This document shows, piece after piece, positions 32,953 to 45,804 of a stretch of DNA of 64,000 nt. The position numbers and the translations under genes were made by a program. The stretch comes from Argyresthia goedartella (Eukaryota; Arthropoda; Insecta; Lepidoptera; Argyresthiidae). Numbering within the stretch: the first letter of the stretch is position 1; the number at the start of each line of letters is the position of its first letter. The stretch is taken from NCBI GenBank assembly GCA_949825045.1, contig OX463810.1, positions 31,878,201 through 31,942,200 on the forward strand, read 5' to 3'. Below the pieces are notes generated by a model. The model saw only the letters and a program-made list of their open reading frames with translations, searched no databases and had not been told where the DNA came from.

Positions 32953-35900
32953 ATGGCTCCAGTAAACAAAGAGAACATTTTCAATGCTCTAAACAATGTC
33001 CACATCAAGGTAAATAAATATTCTGTTATAATATTCTTCGATTTTGCTGTTTCTTTTCAGGAGATGTTACTGATATGTTGACTTGTAGTCCCCAGTAAAA
33101 AACACCGTGCTATCCGAGCGTAACAGCATTGAAAATGGGGAAAAAATGGAGGTCGTCAAGAGCTTGGGTTTCGAAGAGAAACCTTTTGACCCTCAGCTGG
33201 AGCCGTTGCTGCGTGAGAACCCGCGCCGTTTCGTCGTGTTCCCCATCCAATACCACGACATCTGGCAGATGTACAAGAAGGCCGAAGCCTCCTTCTGGAC
33301 TGTTGAAGAGGTTGACCTATCTAAGGTGAGTCAACATAACCTGTTTTGGAACATGTGTTTTTTGTTTACTTTATCATGGAATCCGTTTATGTTGAAGCAT
33401 CTGTGACCTGAAACTATCTTGACCATTTTTAACCCCCAACAACGAGAAAGAGGGGTGTTATAGGTTTGAAGCCTCTGACTGTTTGTGTGTGTATCTGTCT
33501 GTGGCACTACAGCTAAAATACTCGACCGACAAGAGCTCTCTTAAATAATGAATGAATGAAATGGAAGTGTGATTAACCCATAATTTGGCAGGATAACAAA
33601 AGTTGTAGTAGGACAGATTTTAATATGGTTTTCTGGGGCTTCCGCCCCCTTATCGACACTCTGACCGTCAGGACTGCGCAACGCAAAATGTGGACTTTCG
33701 CCACGCTGACGTTGCGTCTTTAAACCTTAATTTAACCCCTGTAGACTAATCAAACAATTAAAATAACAACTATATTGCTTAGCCAGAGAGTTGTTTGTAA
33801 CTGTTATCAATTAATTTTCAGGTAAATAATGTACTGTAGTATGATTTACGCGTCTCTAAAGTATTCAAATAGGTTTTTTTTATATTTTTTGAAAGAGACT
33901 AGTTTAATGTTTTTTTATAGAATTATAGAAACATTCCTTACCTGTAATTATCACTATTCAATTGGCAAATCAGGTAATATCGGTTGAACAAAGATTAATT
34001 TCAAAGCCAACTCAAAAGCGTAAATTCGCATGGTCGAAAAAAAAGAGCAGCGCACACTGAGGCGGCTTTACCCGCGCGAGTCTTGTACTCAAATTGCTTT
34101 TGTCAGTTTGTGTTTTTGTAATTGTAAATTAGAATGAAGACAATAAAATGCAACATTTTATATGGAAATAAATATTCTTAAATGTATCTTTTATTTTGAT
34201 ATAATAATTACAACAAAGCGACGTGATGTTATGTCACGCCTTTTCCCATACGGGTAGAATAATAATAATAATATTTTGTATACATACATGTGTACAAAAT
34301 CTTTTATATTATAGTTAAATATTGGACATAGGTCTTAAATTTACGTCTACCTTATCCCATACTATTATTATTTCTTGGTTAATGTATTAAACTATCACAT
34401 ATTTTAAGAGCTTTCTCAATAAAACCCTATTGAACAGATAAACCCAATAAAACATACACAATTACATACAGGCACATACATTGCTTCTGACCTTTCCCTA
34501 AAACAATGATATTGATATGAACACAAGGAAAAAATTGAGCTACATACAGTTCGTAATAAACTAGCACGATAAATACATACCCTGAGCTACTGCCCTCAAA
34601 TAAGTTACGAGGTGGTGCAAGGCCTCGCGGTTTTGCACCACGGCCTCGGCCTCGTGCCCGTCCTCGGCCTAAAACAGGACCGCCTCTTTCGCGACCACGT
34701 TCCGCTACCATATCACTAAAAAATAACAGATAAAATTAACAAAAGTACATACAATATTATCAAGATAACAATAAAACCATAAACTGCTGGGTTATTTCAA
34801 TTAAACTACTTTTTATTTAAAACGCCGACAACAACCACTTATTCCTAGACAGAAATAATTATCACTGAAAGACACAACATCATTACCAGTTTTCACCGCA
34901 AGTCAACGCTGTGCTTTATCGAGTGGACGTCTAGTCGCGGTCAAGCAAAATGGTTCCTTACGCTATGACGATAGATTTCAAACAACCAATCGTGACAGTA
35001 AATAAGATACGAAATAATGATTATTCACATGTTTTGGCCCTGTAGTGTCGGGTTTCTATCGTATTTACACAATATTAAGTACATTAGATTGATATGAAAG
35101 CAACCCCATAAAGTAAAACGTATTTTTTTTATTTTGAATTCTTTTATCGACGTATTTCCTTCATCAGCATTGATATTTTCAATAAAAACAGGGTATTAAC
35201 TAAGAAATAGGCTATGAATAGTACTTACAACCAGTTTTTCACTCAAAAACTACACAAATCACTGAAAATCTGACGATGATCTGAACCGGCGAACTACAGC
35301 GAAATCTTGGACTTTCATGAATGTTTACTTTTTTTGCTAGCTCTGTGTGGGTGAATTTCAAGCTGTACAGACTAGTTTATTCAGTTCCTTTACTCATTGG
35401 CTGCATTCATAAAAATTTATACGACCATAGCCAGTAAGAATATCACATAAAGATCGAAATAGAAACTCATGCTAGCCGTGCGTCAAACGCTGGTCAAATT
35501 GACCAATGCGCAGTCCTGCTTTTTAGGGTTCCGTACCCAACGGGTAAGAATGGAACCCTATTACTAAGACTTCGCTGTCCGTCCGTCTATCACCAGGCTG
35601 TATCTCAAGAACCTAGCTAGCTAGAGAGTTGAAATTTTCACAGATTATGTATTTCTGTTGCCGCTATAACAACAAATACTAAAAAACAGGATAAAAGAAA
35701 TATTTAAGGGGGCTCCCATACAACAATTCTTTCAATACCACATACAAACTTATGGATGCACCTGGTTACGTACATGGAGTGTGAAAGTAACCGCACCAAT
35801 AACTTTGTAAACAATATTTTGCTGTGTAAAATCCAAACTATTCACTCCACACCATCGCTTCCATTGAACGGTGGTACGGAAACCTTCGTGCGCGATTTAG

Positions 35901-38341
35901 ACTCGCACTTGACCAGTTTTTCCAGTTTCTGGTCAAATTGACCGTTGCGCGGTTGAGTCGATATATCAGTGCTTAGAAAATAATTGAAATAAGTCAGCCA
36001 AGTTTCCTTTATTGTGTCGGGGTCAGGGTTCCTTCAGTTCCTTACATTCATGTAATACCCCATCTCTGTTTTAGGATATGAACGACTGGCAAAACCTGAA
36101 AGATGACGAGAGGCACTTCATCAAGCACATCCTAGCATTCTTCGCTGCATCGGATGGAATTGTAAATGAGAATCTAGTGGAGAGATTCTCTCAAGAAGTG
36201 CAAGTGACTGAAGCGAGATGCTTCTATGGCTTCCAGATTGCTATGGAGAATGTACACTCGGAAATGTACTCCCTTCTTATTGACACATACATCAGAGATC
36301 CCAAGGAAAGGTAATGTTGAGTTAAATAATAAAGCCTATCTACAATTGTAGGTGAGCCCGCTTTGATATGCCAGTTCACTGAAATGGGTCACCCTTATCT
36401 CTTGTTGAAGTTCTTACTGGAATAGTCACCTTTGATTATTAATATGATTTGTGAAATAGGTATGATTAATAAGATACCACAAAATATGTTTTGTAGTAAC
36501 AGGTTTATGTTTTGCTGTAATATTTTTCACAAAAATACTAATACTACATATAAACTTGTGGGTTTTCTATAGAGATTACCCCTAAAATTGATGTCAAACT
36601 GTTTTAATTCTCAGAGATTTCCTGTTCAATGCTGTGGAGACTCTTCCCTGTGTGAAGAAGAAGGCTGACTGGGCGCTGCAGTGGATCGGCAGTGAGACCG
36701 CCACCTTCGCAGAAAGAATCGTTGCCTTCGCCGCAGTTGAGGGCATCTTCTTCTCTGGCAGTTTTGCATCCATCTTCTGGCTGAAGAAGCGAGGAATCAT
36801 GCCAGGCCTAACTTTCAGTAATGAGATGATTTCCAGAGATGAGGTTAGTATTTAGGTATACCTAAAAGTCTAGATGTACTACACGACCAACACAACTAGG
36901 CCCATGACAGGACTGCGGTTTCGGCGCCTGTACCCCTCCTACAATACGTAAGCATACGTATGTTCCTGTACCTGCAAGTCTCTAGCATGTGTGAACATTT
37001 ACTATAAGGTATGAATCACCGTTCTGGTGTTCACTCACTCTGTTGTTACAATGAATGTTTAGCTGTCGTGCGCCTAGTTGTTGATCGCGTAGTATGCCAG
37101 TATCGTATCAAGTGGAGGTCTTTAGTCCCCCGTCATCCGGGAAAAAGGCGTGAGCATATGTGTGTAAGTCTAGGTAAAAAAGTTTCTAATTCTAGAGCTA
37201 TCATATATGTTTTCGCAGGTAATTCCATAAAGATATCACAAATAGTTCTATATATTTTGGGGTTAATTATAGTGAAGAGGCCTCGGGCATTAAATATTGA
37301 ATACTGTATCTGTATTATAACAAATCAAGTCCTCAGGCCCGTATACCGCTCTCAGATTTGTCTCAGCTATGTCACAAAGAAAAAAGTAATTTTCATGTGC
37401 TTTAAATTTTTTTCAGAGCTGAGAGTGGTTTATTAATATGGGCCTTAATTAAATTGCATGCACATCTGAGTAAGCAATACATGTAACATTATGAAATGTT
37501 TACATAACAAAGTTAATACTGATCTCTCACAATCAGTACATAGTATGTAGTAGAGAGTATTACTTGTAGAGCCATTAATGCTGTGATACGTTATCCATAG
37601 GGTTGTATGATTATGTTTAATTATCATACAGTATATTTAATATGCTCTCGAACTAGGTACATGTCTAATTAGACATTCATCAGTGATGGCAGTGCAAAAA
37701 TTCCACTTCTTATCCAGGTGTTTGTCAATTACTTTTCTATATTATACTAAACCCGACCCCTCAATCTGCCGCCTCAGTCGTTTTTTTTATATTGCAATAA
37801 ACGGCGGATGATTCTTCTCAGGGCCTGCACACGGACTTCGCGTGCCTGATGTTCCGTCACGTGGTGCAGAAGCCTGCTCCCGGACGGGTGCTGCAGATCA
37901 TCCAGGACGCTGTGCGCATCGAGCAGGAGTTCCTCACCGACGCACTCCCCGTGCGGCTGCTGGGCATGAACTGCGCGCTCATGTCGGAGTACATAGAGTT
38001 CGTGGCCGACCGCCTGCTACTCGAGCTGTTGGGTGAGAAGGTGAGTGTGAGGCAAGAACTGCAATGAAAAAAAATGTATAAAAGCTTAGTGTAACTTAGG
38101 TCAGAGTCGGTATCGAACAGGGAAACCAAAGCACATGAAATCAATATCAAATATGTAATTAATTAATGGCTGTTCCTCTCTTCCCCAGCATTACAACACT
38201 AAGAACCCGTTCGACTTCATGAACCTGATCTCTCTCGAGGGCAAGACGAACTTTTTCGAGAAGAAAGTCGGCGAGTACCAGAAGTGCGGCGTCATGGCGA
38301 ACAAGCTCGACAGCGTGTTCACTCTGGATGCAGAGTTCTAG
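32953..38341 (+). CDS. RnrS: Ribonucleoside-diphosphate reductase small subunit (R2), complete, six exons
   Basis: Exons: 32953-33009, 33089-33325, 36075-36310, 36615-36843, 37822-38040, 38189-38341, all with GT-AG borders; the product is 376 aa. R2 carries the diiron centre and tyrosyl radical that start reduction of ribonucleotides to deoxyribonucleotides, working with the large R1 subunit in the cytosol. Seen: iron ligands D125 (AASDGIV), E156 and H159 ([10 protein letters not shown]), E219 ([11 protein letters not shown]), E253 and H256 (RDEGLHTDF), and radical Tyr163. The C-terminus SVFTLDAEF is the tail that docks on R1. Length is close to that of other animal R2 proteins, with a slightly shorter N-terminus. 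Intron 2 (2.7 kb) holds repeats and a possible antisense exon. The gene shows no defect and is clearly a host gene. Confidence 0.97.
33635..33667 (+). repeat. Recurrent GC hairpin motif (copy 2)
   Basis: ggggcttccgcccccttatc followed by gacactctgacc; same unit as 3083-3115. It lies in RnrS intron 2. Confidence 0.6.
34581..34715 (-). other. Possible antisense RG-rich coding exon inside RnrS intron 2
   Basis: On the minus strand a TTTTTTAG acceptor is followed by an ATG four bases in and a frame of 44 codons rich in Arg-Gly ([16 protein letters not shown]), then a GTATGTATTT donor. The exon length is 135 bp. A GTAAGTAC donor near 35228 could end an untranslated first exon (about 35230-35300). 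RG-rich N-termini occur in RNA-binding and Piwi-type proteins, but nothing identifies this one. I found no following exon between 33326 and 34570, so it may be an orphan fragment. Confidence 0.3.
35518..35935 (-). repeat. GGGTTCCG-type interspersed repeat in RnrS intron 2
   Basis: Starts tagggttccgtacccaacgg and matches the reverse complement of 57766-58186 almost throughout, including gcacctggttacgtacatgg and gccgctataacaacaaatac. The (GGAC)n run of the other copy is reduced to two units here. It is a non-autonomous repeat typical of lepidopteran introns. Confidence 0.85.
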
Positions 38342-38543
38342 ACGTTTCTAGATACAAGTAGGAACGCTAACACCACGGATAACTAACGTGCGGCCTTGCT
38401 CTCACTCAAACCGTAAGCCGCGGCCAGCTTATTAACTTCTCTTGAGAAGTTATTATAATAGGTCTGAAAATTGAAATAGGTAATTTTGTGTTTTCTTTAC
38501 GTTTTAAGACATGGAGAATCATTTGCAATCATTTTTAGAGTGA

Positions 38544-38581
<38 letters not shown>

Positions 38582-40075
38582 TACGTATGTACGTGATCAA
38601 AATTATGGAATTCGTTTTCTCAATAACTACTGGACCGAATCGCTTTGATGACCATATCAATCGATACGCCACGTCATGACTTAGATCTGAAAGGAGTCTA
38701 GAAAAAATCGGTCCAGCGGTTCGTTTTTTATTTGTAAAAAACTGACTTTTTTGAACACGCAACGTTAATTTTGTATGTAATTCCAAGTATTGAGGGGTAG
38801 ATGTGGGTTTTTGAGGGTGCTGGTTTCGAATCTTTCATCAGTTTTTTAAAATTCAAAATGGCGGACCCACTATGACGTCATCTTTTTCGTGAAAATTCTT
38901 TAAATTCGATAAAAAAAGAATTCTTCTCAAGAGAAGTTGCTTGTACGGTACTTGCTGCCGAACCGATTTTTTAAATAGGTAGCCATCTATTTAACCGCTC
39001 AAGCCCAGCTGTCATGTCGACATTTTCCTGTTAGGTTTGATGAAATTTGATTCAAAATCGCGACGCCTCAACGGGATTTGGGGCTCGTGAGGTTAAATAA
39101 GCTGCGTGCGACAAGAGGCATACAAGAAGACATCGATCTTGATTATTTACGCTGAACGTGACTTACGACATTAGTGATAGGCCAAGGTCTAACAACCCAG
39201 TATTATTACTTAAACAGAAGATGGATAGCTGAATTCCAGTATGGTGAATGACTGAATTCTACTACATGCATGTATCATGTTTTCTCCTTTTGTCTAAAGA
39301 TATTCTACGACGTTGCTGCGACGCAATATTCTTGACTTTCTTTTTGCATTACTTGACTTTTGACATTTCGTATCGCACGATAACTTCGTATATTTCGTGA
39401 CCTATATGCTTAAGAGATAAAGCTTTTATTAGATTATAAGGATATGAGTTAATACCAGTACCAGTTGACCCGGTATGTTGATAATTATGTACTTTTAATT
39501 AAACCTTGCTAGTTAAGAAATTGCTCTGACATGAAAGATTTTTATTATAAAAATTGTTATCCAGTAACGATTAAAACCAAATGACTATTCCAATGAATAT
39601 TTGCCAGTGTGATATATTATGCTATGCGTAGAATATAACACCATTAAATATACATCATGTTGACTGGCCCTTCTGGAATAAAGTGGATGACATATGTAAT
39701 GTGATCGGGCAGATCTTTTAGTATCGGTTCAAGAAACACTTGACTTAAATTGAGATAAATTATAACGCCAATTCTAGTTTTGAATATGTAAACTTTAATG
39801 TAAGTTAAAATTTTTGCTCTAAGTATATAATTGGTAAGTCGGAAAAAGATGCAGATTTAGATGTGAACTTTAAAAAGATATGTGTGATATTTATTATAAT
39901 TGTGTTAAGATAATATAAGGGTATGTATTTTATATCATTGAAATAAATTCACTTTCGTATGTACTTCTTATTTTGTTTTCTTCATCATTCTTCTTAGCAT
40001 ATACAGACAATACCAATAATATTTTCTATTATTTGTTAGCATACATATACACTCGAAAACCAAATATCTTTTCAT
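38342..40075 (+). other. RnrS 3' region, with possible polyadenylation signals
   Basis: No further coding exon. The nearest strong AATAAA is at 39942-39947 (gaaataaattcact), which would give a 3' UTR of about 1.6 kb; shorter ends are possible. A block around 38595-38900 (ctactggaccgaatcgcttt) resembles a dispersed repeat. Confidence 0.4.
38548..38578 (+). repeat. (TG)n microsatellite
   Basis: About 15 uninterrupted TG units in the presumed RnrS 3' region. Confidence 0.95.
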
Positions 40076-40079
40076 TTAT

Positions 40080-40375
40080 TGGAATGGCCGAGTCGGCAGT
40101 GACCCTGCCTACGAAGCCAAGGGTCCCGGATTCGAGTCCCGGTGGGGGCAAATATTTGTTTGACGAGAACGGATGTTTGTACCCTAGTCATGGTTGTTTA
40201 TCTATCTAAGTATAATATTTGTCTACATAAGTATGTGTATCATTGTCTAGTACCCAAGATACAGGGAATCCTAGTTTGGTTACGTAGTACTATTAACTAT
40301 TCTGTGGTTTGGGGCTAGATTGTGTGTCAATAGTGTCCAAGGTATTATTATAAGTAGAGATTCTGTTGTCATTGA
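40080..40375 (+). mobile_element. tRNA-derived SINE, near full length
   Basis: Head with box A-like tggccgagtcggcagtgacc and box B gattcgagtccc. The 3' half contains cccaagatacagggaatcct, ggggctagattgtgtg and tgtccaaggtattattat. The 3' half is the part found at 41451-41505 plus 61568-61605 and, inverted, at 25045-25135. Confidence 0.8.
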
Positions 40376-41039
40376 CATAGATAAATGACACTCCGCGCTG
40401 TCGGGGAAGTTAGAAATACAGCTTACTTATAGAGGAATAGAAATGCAGATATGTTACAAAAAACGGGTCAAGTGCGTGTCGGACGCTCCCGAATGGTTTC
40501 GTCGTACAAGAAAACTTGAAGACAAAAAATATACCTATGTGCGAAACGGACCTTAGTCCACAGGGACATTCGACGAACCACCTCAATATACCCAAACGAA
40601 ATCTGTGACCAAGCGGACATCATACGGGCCATCAACGAACCGCCCCAAGAAGAAATTATATATACTTACCGCATCAAAGATCTTCAAAAACTCTGTATGG
40701 GGTGGCGAAGAAATAATATTTTGCCGCTGTCGTATACTCAGTACCTGAATATTGCAGTCCACCAAAGAAAAACGCTACAACAACACATAAACTTCGGAAT
40801 TGAAACCAAGCCATTGGAACAAACATTTATGATAGTCCATATCTTGAAGATCTCTTATTAGAGATAAGCTCGCCTTTGGGTCAGAGTGTCGATAAGGGGG
40901 CGGAAGCTTTTTTATGTAACTCTTATTTTTTGTATGATTTTTGTGCAATAAAGAAATTATGAAAATTATGAAGAATCTATAAACACACCTCTGACAACGA
41001 TAACACAACGGAAACGTGCGCGTACTTCCAGCAGCAAAT
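40376..41039. other. Repeat fragments, no gene
   Basis: Contains a piece like the edge of the GGGTTCCG repeat (ggtcaagtgcgtgtcgga at about 40467) and the inverted GC hairpin motif at 40877-40906. Short frames lack domains. Confidence 0.4.
40877..40906 (-). repeat. Recurrent GC hairpin motif (copy 3, inverted)
   Basis: gtcagagtgtcgataagggg followed by gcggaagc; reverse complement of the unit at 3083 and 33635. Confidence 0.6.
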
Positions 41040-41054
41040 GTCGGGGTTTCGAAA

Positions 41055-41450
41055 TTCTGAATTACCGAAAGTTTAACGTCTTTGTCAAAAAATATTCAAA
41101 AAATTTCAGGAAAGACTGCCACAAAGCCAAGGGCCTACATCTTAACAATAAAATCAAAGCTTCTGGCGACAAAATTAAAATTACATGGAACATTATTAAA
41201 AAAGAGACAGGCAAGGTTAGGTCTAGTGAATCTAGTTTTAATTTAAAAGTTAACGATAAATTACTCTCATCAAACGAGGACGTTGCTAACGCATTTGAAA
41301 AGTTCTTCAGTACCATACCAATAATAACAACAGAAGCACTACCATCCTCTTCTGAAAAGTCTTTAGATTACTTGGTTGAAAATGTGCCCCAAAACAAGGA
41401 TGGCTTTAACTTCAAACCAATAGGCTCTATAACTATAGTTAAAACATTAT
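41055..41450 (+). pseudogene. Jockey A ORF2, first piece
   Basis: The frame YRKFNVFVKKYSKNFRKDCH, then WNIIKKETGKVRSSESSFNL and FKPIGSITIVKTL is the region between endonuclease and RT of Jockey-type ORF2. The endonuclease is missing (5' truncation). It is cut at the codon for Leu in VKTL by the SINE. The second and third pieces are at 61606-62028 and 62470-62812. Confidence 0.75.
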
Positions 41451-41505
41451 GTATGTGTATCGTTGTCTAGTACCCAAGATATAGGGAATCCTAGTTTGGG
41501 GCTAG
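41451..41505 (+). mobile_element. Truncated SINE, left half
   Basis: gtatgtgtatcgttgtctag through cctagtttggggctag matches the 3' half of the SINE at 40080. It stops exactly where Jockey B starts. The other half is at 61568-61605. Confidence 0.85.
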
Positions 41506-41629
41506 TTTTTTTTTTTCTTCGTTCGGTCATCGCAGACAGCAGACGTGTTGTTGCGTTCAGCATATTAGTCAAATTATAAATCAAAATTTAGTTCATACTC
41601 TGGTTACACACAAAGAGAGAAAAGTTGCA

Positions 41630-41705
41630 TCCTCGGTGTCATCGGCTGAGAATCGAACCCGGGCCTTCTGCGCTGCAGGCAGGTACGCTCCGTTCGAACC
41701 AACCA
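41630..41705 (-). repeat. tRNA-like segment in the Jockey B leader
   Basis: The reverse complement contains gcagcgcagaaggcccgggttcgattctcag split here for length: gcagcgcagaag then cccgggttcgattc, a clear box B. No complete cloverleaf could be drawn. Probably a SINE or tRNA-derived fragment. Confidence 0.4.
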
Positions 41706-41904
41706 GAACGAGACTTCGAGCGTCGAAACATATCACCACTAGCCTACGAACGTAATCCTTACAACATCAAGTTCGCACTAAGGTCAGCAGCGGTTCTCAA
41801 CCATCGGCGCAAATATGAACACCACCATAACCTTTCAAAGCTGTCAACAATGCAAAGGCAATATCACAGACGGTTCAGCTCAATGTTCGAAATGCAATGG
41901 ATTA

Positions 41905-44331
41905 GAGTTTGACCAGCGAGTGGCTGCACAAAAAAAAAGCGGCAAATTCAAAATATCTTTAGCTGGTAACACGAAGCATAGTGCAAAAAAAGTAATTTGA
42001 TACTTGGTCATCATCATCTGTGGCCGCTATAACAACAAATATTATAAATAGAAAATTAAATAAGTAAAAATAAATAAATAAATAAGTATATAAAAAAAAA
42101 CCCATACAAAAAATCGAATTTCTTCGTTGTTTTTTGCGATAGTGTCTAAACCGTTATAACTAGTCAGTTTAAATTTTCACAGATGATGTATTTCAAGTGA
42201 CTGAATTTCTTTTTTTGGTAACTTGTATATATGTATAGTATAACACGACAATTACTTTTTTAGCATAAGACAAGAAATTATCCCTTGCCCTAACAAAGTT
42301 TTACTAGTAATCAGAATAAAGTGACATATGTATATATATTATTTCCACTTGGAAATGTCATCTAAAGGGTAAAGTGCTACACATACCTGTAGATACATTT
42401 AATGGAGCTGAATGTAGTAAGGTGAAAGAAAACAATAATATTTTAAACTAATTTTAATATTATATTTTCTATAATCATAAATTTATAAAGAAGGTACAGA
42501 TTTATTCAAGATTCATAGTCAAAATCAGATTCCAGAAATTCAACGCCTGAAAGAGAACTATCAGTATCACTTTCATTATCACTTTCACGAACTTCTATAA
42601 TGAATGGAGCCAGTTCGTTATCCAGAATGTTGTCCTTAGACTTGTATTGTTGTTCAACATTGATTACATGGTCTGTACATTTTTTCCAATCTTCTGCTGT
42701 AATCATTGAAAAACATTCCCGGATCAAATTTTCAGTTTCTGAACCATGTAACCCCACATTTCTGCTAGCTACTTTTCGCTTTGCGAGGCTCCATATGAGC
42801 TCAATAGCATTTAGGTCACAATGATATGGAGGCAATTTAAGGACCTCATGCCCATGCTGCTTCAATATCTCCTCTGCTGCATATACAGGACCAATTTTGT
42901 TTTCCTGAACAAGGCACATCAATTCCTCTTTTTTATAACAGTCTTCATATGGTATATTATTTTCCCTTAGCCATTTTTGAATATCGGCCTTTAAGCTGTG
43001 AATGGTTGGAGGCTTATTTATTTGTGTTACATGGTAACTTGCATTGTCCATTACAATTACACTAGGCTCGGTCAAATTTGGGATCAACATTTCTCGTAAC
43101 CACTTTAAGAAATTTACACTGTTCATATCGTCATGATAATCAGCTGCTTTGGATTTTGTGCTAAAAACAAGCAAAGCGTTGGGCACAAATCCTTGCTCCG
43201 AACCAGCATGCACTATGATATGCCTTTTACCCGAAGAAATTTTTTCAACTACACCGGAAGTCGAAGGCCCTTGCCATGACTTCTTCGGTCTATAATTTTG
43301 GTGGACATATGTCTCATCAAGATACACAATCATTTTTCCTTCTTGTCGTTTTTTATGTATAGTTCTTAGAAATCTTTGTCTCCATCCAGATATTTCAAAA
43401 TTTTCCATGAGAATGGAGCGTTCTTCTTTATTTTTTTTAAACTGAAATCCATTCCGATGCAGTATTTTCCTCAGTGTTTCACGACATCCTGAGAATCCTA
43501 TAGATTCTTTCAATTCCGCATGTAAGGTTCTTAGAGTAGGTACCTGCTTTTTGACACAATAAAATTCGTTAATTTTATTACGGATGGCTGTCACATCAAA
43601 ATTATCTAAATTTGACACAGTTGGTGGGCGGGGACGTTTTTTTCCTGGCGTATTCCATTCGCCTTGGTTAATAGAGCCCTCTTTTTTAATTGTGCGTAAC
43701 GTTCGAATGCTTACACCTGAAAAAAAAAACAAGTGTTAACTCAAGGAAATCGACACATTAAAATATTAAGAAATCGAGATGTGTAAATATAGTTTATTAT
43801 TTATATTACCTGTCATAGTGGACACTTTCTCCAAATAACCTGATTCTGATTCGTTATTATCAATAACCTTCTTTAGTTCTCTTGCTAGCTTTTCAATAGT
43901 TTGTTTGACATTTTCGTCATCCACGCCAGCTGTAATAAAAATTATTCATAAGTAATACAAACACTAACGTTCCTACTTCGTGAATTAAAGATTTATATTC
44001 AGGGAAGTATCAACATTGTTTGACAATAACTTACCGGTCGCCTGAATGATTTCGTCCAACATTCGTTTCTTTTTCAGTAATCTCTCATTTTCGTCGCGTC
44101 TAACCTGATTATAGCTAGAGATTATCGTAAATAACATGCTTCTAACACTGCTTTTGATCGGTTTAGCCATTATAATACGATGTAATCTTCCGTAACAAAT
44201 GCACTGAGACGCTATTCTAGGTTATGTGCGAACAGAGGTTGACAATTAGTTTGACACTTTTGACAGATAAAATTGTTGCCATATATAGAATTCTGTAAAA
44301 ATGCTTGTGCAGCGACTCGCTGGTCAAACTC
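41905..44331. mobile_element. Tc1/mariner-type DNA transposon, 2427 bp
   Basis: Terminal inverted repeats start gagtttgaccagcgag at the left and, in reverse complement, at the right (about 23 of 24 bases match). TA is present on both sides (41903-41904, 44332-44333), the standard duplication of this superfamily. Excision restores ORF1 of Jockey B. Encodes one intact spliced transposase on the minus strand. Confidence 0.92.
42506..44170 (-). CDS. Tc1/mariner-type transposase, intact, three exons, wide D-E spacing
   Basis: Exons are 44035-44170 (ATG at 44170), 43810-43929 and 42506-43716, with GTAAGT/GTAATA donors and AG acceptors. Phases agree and the product is 488 aa with no stop. The N-terminus is basic and helical; SIRTLRTIKKEG and TLRTLHAELKESIGFSGC look like the paired helix-turn-helix. 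The DDE core shows VYLDETYVHQN, VIVMDNASYH and LPPYHCDLNAIELIW. The second Asp and the Glu are separated by 81 residues by my count, far more than the 34-41 of ordinary mariners, due to an insert (PTIHSLKADIQKWLRENN onward). The C-terminus is acidic and Ser-rich. It would excise and reinsert the element at TA. The element may be active. Confidence 0.88.
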
Positions 44332-45804
44332 TATTCCACTATCCTACCTGCACTAACATAAACAAGGCTGCATGGGGAAAACTGGGTCCAGACCGGCAAG
44401 TTTCCTGGAAATGCTCCACGTGCAAAACAGCTAAGTCCAATCAGATTATCACCAACTCAGCTCCCCCTACCATTCCGAAACGTAACAAACAGAATGACCA
44501 CAACCAAGCGAAGACCGTCACTGCACCCGGTCCCGCAACAGATTTGTGCCAAGGAAGCGATTTGACCCAACTTAATTAAATCGAACTGATGTTTGCCACT
44601 CTAACACAACTACCCAAGCAACTAGACGACATGCGTTCGGAACTAAATGCACTCACCGCCAAAATCAACATTCAATTTATTGAGGACCTGACCAAACGTC
44701 TCGATGAAATCGAAAACAAACTCTGCATCGTAGACGGACTAAAGTCAGATGTCTCAGTCCTGAAATCAAAGTTGGACAACCAAGAAAAAAATACGAAAGC
44801 CGAGCTCAAAAAGCGCGATAAGATCATTAGTGAACTCCAAACCACTACAAATCTCTTGGAAAAAGAGCACAAGCGATCCCAACAGCAGTATAGGCTATTT
44901 AACATCGAACTCATCGGCGTCCCTGAAACACCTAATGAAGTTCTACCACTGGTACTGATGAACATAGCCCATAAGTTGAACTCAGACCTCAAGCTGGAAG
45001 ACATAGAGTTTATAACCCGAGTCCAACCAATGAAAAGCAACCAAGACAAGCCCAAAACGATTATTGCAAAACTGAAGAGCAGACTGGTCAAGCACACATT
45101 AATCGATAAATACTTACAAACGCAAATCCCGCGAAAATAAAGGGCTTACCTCATGCGTCCTTGGATTCGAGGGAGACTCACGAAAAATATTCGTGAACGA
45201 ACACCTCACAATTGCAAACAAAATACTTCTTAATGACTGTCGAGAGAAGGCCAAGATACTTGGAGTGAAATTCGTATGGGTAAAAAACTGTTGCATTTAT
45301 GCCAGGAAAGACATCAAACACCCGCTTGTGCCAATATCCACTGTAGAAGTGTTAAGTATGTGGGAAATGACAACACAACGTTCTGCAGTGTGACCGTTTT
45401 TGGTATTTTCAGTACTAAACTAGTATATTTGAGGCACTGCAGAATGATATTAGTATAATTTTAGTACATTGCCAAATTTTAGTAGAATATTGGTAGAATT
45501 GAAACTTTTTTGGTATTTCTTTGGTACTTTTCAACTGGCAACACTAAAAACGAACAATTTACTCAACCTCATAGTTATTTATCTGTGGTCAAGCTGTATT
45601 TTTTTAATTGTCTGCCTGCCTTGTCTCTCATTGCGTTTTTCGTATGTACTATCCTTCTCTTTTAACATAGTGAGTGAATGGACGTTTGAGAAGCTTCCGG
45701 GTATTCCCCGATGGCGTGATGGCCGTGTGCATCGTTGGTATGTTAACTTGTGGGTTTGCTATGCTAGTTCGGTTTCAGTTCGTAGCGGGATTTTTTTTCT
45801 AAAG

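Noticed and set aside
37011..37436. 141-codon plus frame in RnrS intron 4
   Set aside because: No domain and no splice link to RnrS; intron sequence with a chance open frame.
40085..40155. tRNA-like sequence with box A and box B
   Set aside because: Continues into the SINE body shared with 25045 and 41451, so not a functional tRNA gene.
44589..45340. Insertion of a baculovirus gene, suggested by the FP-like domain
   Set aside because: This domain is common in retroposon ORF1 proteins, and here it follows a PHD finger and coiled coil in frame.
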